This document shows positions 58,301-64,000 of a stretch of DNA of 64,000 nucleotides, piece by piece. The DNA comes from Cheiracanthium punctorium (Eukaryota > Arthropoda > Arachnida > Araneae > Cheiracanthiidae). The position numbers and the translations under genes were made by a program. Every line of letters begins with the position of its first letter. Positions within the stretch are counted from its first letter, which is position 1. The notes beneath the pieces were generated by a model. It did no database searches. It worked only from the letters and a program-made list of their open reading frames with translations, and was not told where the DNA came from. Location of the stretch: the NCBI GenBank assembly GCA_038373885.1, contig JAWZYV010012241.1:372001-436000 (forward strand), read 5' to 3'.

Positions 58301-61300
58301 ACTCAGCTAAATCACAACCTAAAAAAATTTAAGTTTTGTCTTTCAGTGAGTTTGAGAATTTATTATAAATTTAAATATTTTGCATATTATCTAAGTTTTC
58401 AGCTTCCTTAACTGCTTCTAACTTTTTCATTTTCATCTACAAACAAAATTTGGAAACATTTTTAATTAAGAATTGCACAAAAGGTTTCAAAATCATCTAG
58501 AATGGAAATCTGATTCATCCCATCTTATTATGGAAAGATGTCGATCTAATGGTCTGGCATTTGGGATGTTTTACTCCATATATAACCAAGTGCTCCTTAA
58601 AACCCCTTAAAAAGTCCTCCACCCAAGGCATTTCCCACGTCTAAGGCTGATAGCCTTCCTGTAGCTTTGTCTCTTAACCACAATAACCAAGAATCCATTA
58701 TACTACTGCAGAAATACTGGCCGTCTTATTTTTCTAGAACTTAGCAACACATTTCAAATAACCGTAAAGAATCTTATAAACACTACCCAAAAATGTTTCT
58801 ACTATAGTTTCATTTACAGTGGGAATCTAGAAATGCCTAGACTAAATATACTGTGTGTTTTAAACAGTATGAAAGGCTTTTCTTTCCCTTTCCTATTTAG
58901 TTAAATTTAAAGATCACAAGAGATGCTAACACTTCTTCCATGACAATACTACATGTAATTCTAAGTGCAGCTCATGAATTACATCAAGAGAGGGGGAAAA
59001 GTGAAAATCAGCAATTTCATGATTTTCATTTGCATATGGAAAAATACGAACCTACCTGAAAACGGCTACTACGCGTAGAACTTTCCATTTGCGTATGAAT
59101 ACAAAATACTCACAGAGTAACACATAACAGACGGATGAATATAAACAGGATACCTACGCACAAACAGGCAAAGTTTACAAAAAAACCAGGTCAATGCACA
59201 ATCAAGAAAGGGTTACCAGAAAAAAAAAAAGGTCGCCGAAGTTTGCCCCCCACTACCAGAGAAAAATCGTCAAATTTGAGAGGGGTCCGTTAAATGGAAA
59301 AAATCAAGGTTTATATGCAGCTTTTATGTATGTTTTTCTTACAAAGTTTTAATTTTTTTTTCCCCTTTTAATCACCAATTTCTTTTCAGTGCTTTTTGTT
59401 ACGATTTTTATAGATAAATAGTTTATATTAAATAACAATACGGATATATAAAACTTTTTCTTAACAGCAACTGCAGAAAAATATCACTTTTAGCTCTACT
59501 TACATGTAGTTACCTAAAATATGCAATTTTACCAGTGTCTCAGTGGTTATGACCAGCGGATATAACTGGAAAGTTGATTGCATTAGACCCGTTTCCAGTC
59601 TAATGGAATTGAAATTAGGGCTGTAGGGAAGAAATTAGGACATCTTCCTTAAAATATAACTTAAATGTGTATGCCAGGACCCCCAAAAAATATCTCATTA
59701 CTAAAGGCAACTATTGGTAGACTGGTGAGGAGTTTGACATAAGGAAAAAAAAATGTTTAAACTTACATTCATCTGTGCAGTAAGCTCTTCTAATCGTTTT
59801 TGATACAATGCTTTTCTATCAGAAATGATTGCCATTAGGTTGAAATGTATTTCACCTTCATTATACCTAAGATAAAAAATAGAAATTTTAAAATATGATG
59901 AAACCAATAATGAGAATTTTCAACAGCTCATTTATCACTTAAATTTTACAAGAATAGCATAAGAAGCTTAATAAAACTTTTTAATTAGTGAAAAACTATT
60001 ATATTCCATTTAGTGTGCTTAATCTATTTCAGGTGACTTTAATTTAAAGACATAAGATGAATATAAGCTTATACTATAAACAGCATTTATAAGTGTACTC
60101 TAAAATTCAACTAACTCATATGCTCTTTTAACCCTTTAACGCGCAGTGATCCCACTCTGGGAACACCAAACTCTGATGTTTTGACTGTTGCCAGTCATGA
60201 AGAATAGATTTGATTTCTGTAAAAATAGTTCCGAGTGACATAGCTCCACGAGAATCCTTTACTTTTTAGCATGTAATTTCCCATTAAAAAATGGTCACGA
60301 TTATTTTGAACAGCATTGACATCTGCTGAAAAATGGAAGAATGCAAAAACAGCTGGATAGATTGCCTAATGCTGAAAAAAGGGCAGCCGTTGCCGTTGCT
60401 CAACTTAACGACCAGCAAGATGGCGGACGATCGAAATGTTCATCGCGTGCCATAGATCTAGAAACCCTTTTTTGACGAAGTTGGTCCTCAGATGTCGTCA
60501 GAAAAGAGTCTCTAGATCTGTGACACGCGATGAAGGTTTCGATCCTCTGCCATTTTGCTGGTAGTTAAGTCGAGCGATGGCAATGGCTGCCCTTTTTTCA
60601 GCATTGGGGGCCCTGAGGTGGACAACGTCCAGTGGTGTAGGCAGTAGATATGAGACGGGCTCAGAAATTCACGATTGTGTCCGGGCTCGGGTTCCTGAAA
60701 AATGTCTCTTTTATTAACCCTTTGAGGCTTCACCTTCATTGTACCTAAGATAAAAAACAGAATTTTAAAATATGATGAAACCTGTAATTAGAATTTTCAA
60801 CAGCTCACTTATCACTTAAATTTTACAAGAATAGCATAAGAAGCTTAAGGAATAACTCTTTAATTAGTGAAAACTATTAAATTCCATTCAGTGTGCTTAA
60901 TCTATTTCAGGTGACTTTAATATAAAGACATAAGATGAATATAAGCTTATCCTGTAAACAGCATTTATAAGTATACTCTAAAATTCAACTAATTGATACG
61001 CTCTTTTAACACCAAAAGAAAATTTGTGAGATGCTTCACAATGACAATTTGTGTGTCCATTTTTACTCAAGTTTTAAAGTTAACTTATTGATAAATGTTG
61101 AAAAATAAATATGAATTTGTATAAGACAATACAAATAAGAGAAAAATTACTTTGTCAGAGCTAGTGTTAACTCAAGCATACATTCACTATCAATTAAGTG
61201 CTCCTCTCATGAAAATTATACAGCCACAGAGTGAAAGGTAAATAGGGATTGATTAAACAAAGAAAATGGTTGGAATCAACAAAATTTCTGAATTAAATTA

Positions 61301-63282
61301 ATAAAAATATCTAATTTTACACTATAAAATTTCATTTTACTTGCAATTACAAATAAATAAATAAGTAAAAATAAACGCAAATAATTGCATAAACATCTTC
61401 ACTTTATTCAACAGGATTTAACAAAGCATAAAAACTCTCAATAATTGATAATTTAAAATTGGCAGAAATAATAAAAATGTTTATATTCCAGAAAGTTTAA
61501 TCAACCAAAAGCAGGTGAAATGTGTACAAATTCAAATTGAAACATTGGCATCGAATTTTTAAAAATCTTGATTAGATTTTGAGATTTTGCGAAGATCGTT
61601 TCAAACTGTGTAAATTTGTGTTCACACATCACGTAATAACTGCAAAGGTGAAAAAATGATATTTCGTGAAATGATAGGTGGTCACTCACCTTAAACTATA
61701 AGCATCTAATTTTAAAAAATCGATCAGATTTTGAGATTTTGCAAAAATCGTTTAAAACTGAGTGAATCTTTGCTCACGCATTACGTAATAACGACTAAAG
61801 CGAATGATATGAAATTGGGTCTCATGATAGATGGTTGCTCAACATAAACTATAAGTGTCCAATTTTTTAAACATTTTTATTAGATTTTGAGAAATTTCTC
61901 TCAAAATACGTTTATATTTCTTCAAGCATCGCATAATAACGACTAATACGAATTATACAAAATTTGGTGATATGATAGGTAGTTGCTAATCTTAATTCAT
62001 AGGCTTTGAATTTTTAAAATATTTTGATTACATGTTAAGGTTTTGTGAAAATTGTTTTAAAATGCTGAAATTTTATTCCAGCATCACGAAATAAAGACAG
62101 CAGGGAATGAAACGAAATTGGTTGACATGATAGGTTGTCACTCAACTTAAATTCTAGGCTTCCAATTTTTCAAAAATATTAATTAGATTTTGAGAAAATT
62201 ATTTCAATATGCGTAAATATTCATTCGCGCATCACATAATTACGACTAAAGCAAATGAAATATTACTAAGTTACTTCTCTAACCTGTAATATTTTAACAA
62301 TACATAAAAATTATAACTTTGCTTTGGCAACATACTACATCCATTCTGTGTACTCCTACAATGCTGACGAAAGTTCTTGCTCTTTGGAAATTTGCATTCA
62401 GTACTAACCCGTCAACGATGGGTACTTCAGCTAGTATACATATATGCAAGTTGCAGTAGTCGTAACCCCCCCCCCCCCATAAAAAATTTCTGGCTTTGCC
62501 CCTGACAGTATTGTATTCAAACCTAACAGACTTGAATTTAGTTCTCCAATTTTTTAATTTAGTTATGTTAGTTACACAACTAAATATTAGTTATGCTACA
62601 GTTTAAACATTATCATTAGACAATTTTTTGCAGAAATCTCCAAAGAAATTTATTTTTAATTTGAACAATATTAAGCAGTCAACTGTAATAGAATTAAATT
62701 ATTGCATTACAAGTAATGTGCTTAGAATGAGTTTCATGACTGAGAAAGCTCAGGTTTTGTTTTATTCTAAATAATGTAATAAATTCATTTTTAAAAAATA
62801 ATACTCAGTGTTTGTGACTTTAACACCTGCTTTATGTAGTTTTAAGTATTTTGAAAGGAGAATACCAATTTAATAAATTTTACATTTAGCGAATTCATAA
62901 TATAGATGTCTGACTGTATTACCTCCCCCCCTCCCCTTAATGAGCCTGGTGAGAAACGGCTGGAAAGACCCTGGCTTTTCACTTTTTTTTTTCAAAAGCA
63001 TATTTAAGTAAGAAATGAAAAAATTAACAGCAGAATATAGTTATTTATAAAACCAGTCAATAAGATTTGCAATCTTAGTATTCTAAAAGTTTTCTTTATA
63101 GACTATTTTGTTTTTCTTTTAACAAGTATTTGGTACAAATTATAGTTTCAGTGAGAATAATATTGAATCGTTTTTCACTGTACTAAAATTTTAAAAATAG
63201 CTATAAGAAAATTACTTCTGTATCCTCTTTTCTATAACAGGACGAGCAGTTTCTAACCAATCACCATTGGAATGAATAGGAC
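42345..63282 (-). CDS. UCHL5: UCHL5 (UCH37) deubiquitinase, C-terminal five coding exons
   Basis: Partial CDS complement(join(42345..42386, 46752..46850, 54262..54354, 59767..59866, 63216..63282)). All junctions are GT/AG, and the frame is open for about 133 residues to TGA. Distinctive matches to UCHL5: RPVIEKRIQK, then YNEGEIHFNLMAIISDRK (end of the UCH catalytic domain), KRYKLENIRRKHNYLP with LIMELLKVLAE (ULD helices), and a Lys/Glu-rich tail. From family knowledge the ULD tail binds RPN13/ADRM1 on the proteasome, which activates the enzyme, or NFRKB in INO80, which inhibits it. The Gln/Cys/His/Asp catalytic residues lie in exons to the right of the window, so activity cannot be judged. 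Compared with the human protein, two short deletions are seen: a few residues before DW, and about ten between the catalytic domain and ULD. Confidence 0.95.
45036..45579. mobile_element. Mariner-like element (544 bp), TA-flanked
   Basis: The left CAGTGAAATCTAGTCACA and the reverse complement of the right end, CAGTAAAATCTTAGTACA, are TIRs, with TA on both sides (45034-45035, 45580-45581). The interior (45330-45495) shares blocks with the repeats at 9600 and 40885, so those may be relatives. Confidence 0.6.
45786..46010. repeat. Cluster of perfect palindromes and a 45- to 55-bp tandem repeat
   Basis: A perfect 28-bp palindrome with centre GTACATGTAC spans 45786-45813. A hairpin follows with 16-bp arms TGCTTATATTTACATG (45822-45837) and its complement (45846-45861). 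Then come about 2.5 imperfect units of AATAAATACCCATTTTGGG...GGGTATTTACTTTT to about 46000. Confidence 0.8.
46752..46850 (-). CDS. UCHL5: UCHL5 exon: ULD, RPN13/NFRKB-binding helices
   Basis: A 99-bp phase-0 exon (33 codons), with acceptor CTTTTTAG and donor GTAATT on the minus strand. It encodes LENIRRKHNYLPLIMELLKV and then LAEEGKLVPLIMA. The NYLPxIMELLKxLAE stretch is the conserved core that docks on the DEUBAD domains of RPN13 or NFRKB, so that interaction should be conserved. Confidence 0.96.
47620..47734. mobile_element. hAT-like MITE, GGCGGATTAA family, with exact TSD
   Basis: Its termini are CAAGGGCAGATTAAAGG and TTAATCCGCCATTG. The exact 8-bp TSD ATTAAAGG lies at 47612-47619 and 47735-47742. 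Same family as 20888-21063. Confidence 0.88.
47885..48080 (+). repeat. tRNA-derived SINE, family B, copy 2
   Basis: Box A-like GTAGTGTAGTGG and box B GGTTCGAATCCC are followed by the same body as 25150-25352 (CCACTGGGTGCCCCCATAAT, GTAATGGACAATGC). Confidence 0.78.
48906..49728. mobile_element. TIR element CAGGGTGTCTACC, 5-bp TSD, copy 2
   Basis: Its termini are CAGGGTGTCTACCAT and ATGGTAGACACCCTG. The exact 5-bp TSD TCAAT lies at 48901-48905 and 49729-49733. Both ends carry several TTGACTTT/TTGACCTT repeats. The frames at 49120-49551 lack recognisable motifs. Confidence 0.87.
50523..50982. mobile_element. piggyBac-like palindromic MITE, full copy
   Basis: It runs from TTAACCCTTTGAGGCGCAAC (50523) to GCACGTTAAAGCGTTAA (50982). 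The centre GCAGCACAGCCAGCTG is slightly deleted. Confidence 0.87.
51438..52199. mobile_element. Tigger/pogo-like element with transposase HTH remnant
   Basis: The left CAGTGAAACCTCTCTGAGCG and right CGCTCGGAAAGGTTTCACTG are TIRs; TA flanks both (51436-51437, 52200-52201). A minus-strand frame inside encodes part of a CENP-B-type HTH. A truncated sister copy is at 5236-5912. Confidence 0.88.
51715..51918 (-). pseudogene. Tigger-like transposase fragment (CENP-B-type HTH)
   Basis: The 67-codon frame includes KLERELAELFNCGKMQISNV followed by IKEKDLVLKEYEDF. This is the pattern of the pogo/Tigger N-terminal helix-turn-helix (A..F..GK.Q.S.I...K). The DDE catalytic part is absent, so it cannot transpose by itself. 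Confidence 0.7.
52276..52311. repeat. Poly-T run
   Basis: About 35 consecutive T; its length may be uncertain in the assembly. Confidence 0.9.
53369..53734. mobile_element. piggyBac-like MITE, internally deleted copy
   Basis: It runs from TTAACCTTTTATCGCACAG (53369) to TCGCCTCAAAGGGTTAA (53734). The central palindrome is missing, so the two arms are joined near 53625. Confidence 0.83.
54262..54354 (-). CDS. UCHL5: UCHL5 exon: helical linker
   Basis: A 93-bp phase-0 exon (31 codons), with acceptor TTCTTCAG and donor GTAAGG on the minus strand. It encodes a Glu/Lys-rich helix that includes EINKLHLLLAEEEQKQKRYK, matching the UCHL5 segment ending in LKRYK just before the ULD. The acidic linker between catalytic domain and helix is shorter than in vertebrates. 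Confidence 0.92.
55238..56095 (-). mobile_element. Mariner element, internally deleted
   Basis: The TIRs CATTCTGTCAAAAAAGTTCT and its inverted counterpart at 56063-56095 are flanked by TA (55236-55237, 56096-56097). At about 860 bp it is shorter than a full mariner (about 1.3 kb). Transposase remnants read on the minus strand. Confidence 0.92.
55260..55900 (-). pseudogene. Mariner transposase pseudogene (C-terminal part)
   Basis: A minus-strand frame (55558-55824) includes KVKVMLTVFFDCRSVEHSEF then LPEGQTINKEYYL and a stretch ending DLWKKK, typical of mariner transposase. A frameshift follows; in another frame the HDN.PSH motif and, further on, a SPNIAPADIFLFP block (the region of the third catalytic Asp) can be read. 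Stops and frameshifts show it is dead, and the N-terminal HTH region is deleted. Confidence 0.88.
57272..59035. mobile_element. hAT-like 1.4-kb element, copy 2, with a nested insertion
   Basis: It is collinear with 7557-8760 (for example TACATTGATTCAAACACT, CCTTAAAAAGTCCTCCACCC, CACAATAACCAAGAATCCAT). The left end is CAGAGTCGTGCA. The right end is lost beyond about 59035. A Tigger-like element is inserted at 57794-58254. Confidence 0.82.
57794..58254. mobile_element. Tigger/pogo-like MITE (461 bp) nested in the hAT-like element
   Basis: The left CAGTATAGAACCTGTTATCC and right GGATAAGAGATTCCATACCG are TIRs. The TA duplication is at 57792-57793 and 58255-58256. The corresponding site in the copy at about 8018 is uninterrupted. 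Confidence 0.87.
59767..59866 (-). CDS. UCHL5: UCHL5 exon: catalytic-domain end and coiled-coil start
   Basis: A 100-bp exon with acceptor ATCTTAG and donor GTAAGT on the minus strand. The first base completes the Lys codon of the preceding exon, and 33 codons follow: YNEGEIHFNLMAIISDRK and then a helical ALYQKRLEELTAQMN. The first part is diagnostic of UCHL5. Its acceptor and first bases are duplicated about 870 bp upstream in the same intron (see 60729-61010). Confidence 0.96.
60128..60728. mobile_element. piggyBac-like MITE, rearranged copy
   Basis: It starts TTAACCCTTTAACGCGCAG (60128) and runs through both arms to GCATTGGGGG (60608). About 105 bp of unrelated sequence follows, and then TTAACCCTTTGAGGC (60714-60728), the opposite terminus in unexpected orientation. 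Confidence 0.75.
60729..61010 (-). repeat. Duplicate of UCHL5 exon edge and intron (280 bp)
   Basis: It is nearly identical to 59851-60131, beginning TTCACCTTCATTGTACCTAA against TTCACCTTCATTATACCTAA and ending GCTCTTTTAAC. The copied part includes the UCHL5 acceptor (complement CTTAG) and the first 16 bases of that exon (encoding YNEGE), but not the rest of the exon. Confidence 0.9.
61540..62275. repeat. Tandem array of about 154-bp units (nearly five units)
   Basis: Units start with AATTTTTAAAAAT..TGATTAGATTTTGAG near 61554, 61708, 61861, 62009 and 62164. Each has TTCACGCATCACGTAATAAC-like and GATATGATAGGTGGTCACTC-like blocks. Units are diverged, so the array is old. Confidence 0.85.
62436..62504. 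mobile_element. hAT-like MITE, GTAGCCA family, 3' fragment
   Basis: GCAAGTTGCAGTAGTCGTAA and AAATTTCTGGCTTTGCCCCTG match the right half of the copies at 716 and 3620. Confidence 0.7.
63216..63282 (-). CDS. UCHL5: UCHL5 exon: end of UCH catalytic domain
   Basis: A 67-bp exon with minus-strand acceptor TTCCCTAG (complement of 63283-63290) and donor GTAATT (complement of 63210-63215). It enters with the last two bases of a Gly codon and encodes PIHSNGDWLETARPVIEKR, then IQ and two bases of Lys. The RPVIEKRIQK motif is near-invariant in UCHL5. It is the most upstream UCHL5 exon in the window; 63291-64000 shows no further exon. Confidence 0.93.
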
Positions 63283-63290
63283 CTAGGGAA

Positions 63291-64000
63291 GAGCAAAACG
63301 AAGCACCTTTTAACAAATAAAAATACAAACAGTATCATAAATAGAATAAAAACTGTGTTTTTTTTCCATTGACAGGCGATAATGAGAATGTGTGATTATA
63401 ATGCTAGTTGATTAGCAGACAAGACAAGCAAACATCAGTTGGTTTATATTTTTTTCATTTCTCCCCCAGCAAAACTATACCTTAATACTTATAAAATGTA
63501 CCTGTGTAATGTCCGGCTACACTGCTAGCATAATATACTGAAACCAGGGTTTTAAGAAACCCAACCCGCGTGGGTTTTATTAAGATTTTTTTATAGTATA
63601 ACACTTTTTGGATTTAAATTTTATGGTTTTATTTCAATACAGAATAGTTTTAGTGTAAAAGAAAACTTTCATTACAAAATAATAATTAACTAATTAAAAT
63701 GTAAAAATAACTTCAACTTTAATGCAGTTTCTATCTTTTTCTGCTGATGTTTATAAAGGGCTCCTAATTTGTTTAATGACCAAAGATAAAATTATATTAT
63801 TGTTCACATAGAAAAATATGCTGTTTTTGATTGGCTGTTTTCTATTACTTTTAAATTTATGAACTTTTAAATTTTTTTTACCTTTATGTTTTTTAAGTCA
63901 TTGTTATATTTTCTAGTTAGAATATAAGTCAGTAAAGCCTTTGCAGGCCAACTTACTGCAAAACTACTATTTACTTAATAATTTTCTTTATAGTTATTCC
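63291..64000. other. UCHL5 intron continuing past the window edge
   Basis: No coding exon is seen. AAACCC..CGCGTGGGTTTT near 63558 resembles the repeat at 6330 and 17700. Confidence 0.5.

Larger units (their letters stand above)
54355..59766 (-). other. UCHL5 intron (5.4 kb), repeat-rich
   Basis: It contains A-runs (54480-54555, 56777-56830), a mariner (55238-56095), and the second hAT-like 1.4-kb element (57272-59035) with a nested Tigger-like element. Confidence 0.65.
59867..63215 (-). other. UCHL5 intron (3.3 kb) with duplication and satellite-like array
   Basis: It contains a duplicated segment flanking a rearranged piggyBac-like MITE (59851-61010), the array of about 154 bp (61540-62275), and a GTAGCCA MITE fragment (62436-62504). 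Confidence 0.7.

Noticed and set aside
1..64000. CRISPR arrays, operons, prokaryotic promoters or phage genes
   Set aside because: The window is eukaryotic nuclear DNA with spliced genes; no regular spacer arrays were seen, and the only tandem array (61540-62275) has no spacers.

Overview
The window is AT-rich, intron-rich animal nuclear DNA. It carries two conserved genes arranged tail to tail in a background dense with transposable elements. Introns are 0.7 to 7.4 kb, obey GT/AG, and interrupt proteins recognisable from insects to vertebrates. Many tRNA-derived SINEs and TIR-type DNA transposons (piggyBac-, hAT-, pogo/Tigger- and mariner-like) point to an invertebrate, plausibly an arthropod and perhaps a chelicerate; that placement is an inference. 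No bacterial, organellar or viral genes were seen.

Region 1 to about 21.1 kb has no supported host gene. It is built of repeats: palindromic piggyBac-like MITEs flanked by TTAA, hAT MITEs with 8-bp target duplications, tRNA-derived SINEs, a 1.4-kb hAT-like element (7557-8960), a decayed Tigger-like copy, and simple repeats. One small GC-richer open frame near 7.2 kb with a poly-A-like tail may be a retrocopy fragment. Because the first supported exon begins with a splice acceptor, part or all of this region may be upstream intron of the plus-strand gene.

Region 21.17-38.34 kb (+) holds a complete-looking NSP-family adaptor gene (BCAR3/SH2D3C/SH2D3A relative). Nine exons join in frame to 690 codons: an N-terminal SH2 domain, a Ser/Pro-rich linker with a PPPKP motif, and a C-terminal Cdc25-homology (RasGEF-like) domain of the type that binds p130Cas. 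Its introns hold SINEs, mariner/Tigger-like elements and a hAT MITE.

Region 42.3-63.3 kb (-) holds the last five coding exons of UCHL5 (UCH37), the proteasome- and INO80-associated deubiquitinase. The part visible is the end of the catalytic domain and the C-terminal ULD/KEKE region that binds RPN13 or NFRKB. The catalytic exons lie beyond the right edge. Its introns contain more piggyBac-like MITEs, a second copy of the 1.4-kb hAT-like element with a nested Tigger-like insertion, a Tigger-like element with a CENP-B-type HTH remnant, a mariner with transposase remnants, a five-unit array of about 154 bp, and a 280-bp duplication that copies a UCHL5 splice acceptor.

The two stop codons are about 4.0 kb apart (38337 and 42345), so the genes converge. 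Their products have no known joint pathway, and the adjacency is probably incidental. The most distinctive biology here is the repeat landscape, where empty sites, nesting and target duplications can be read directly.
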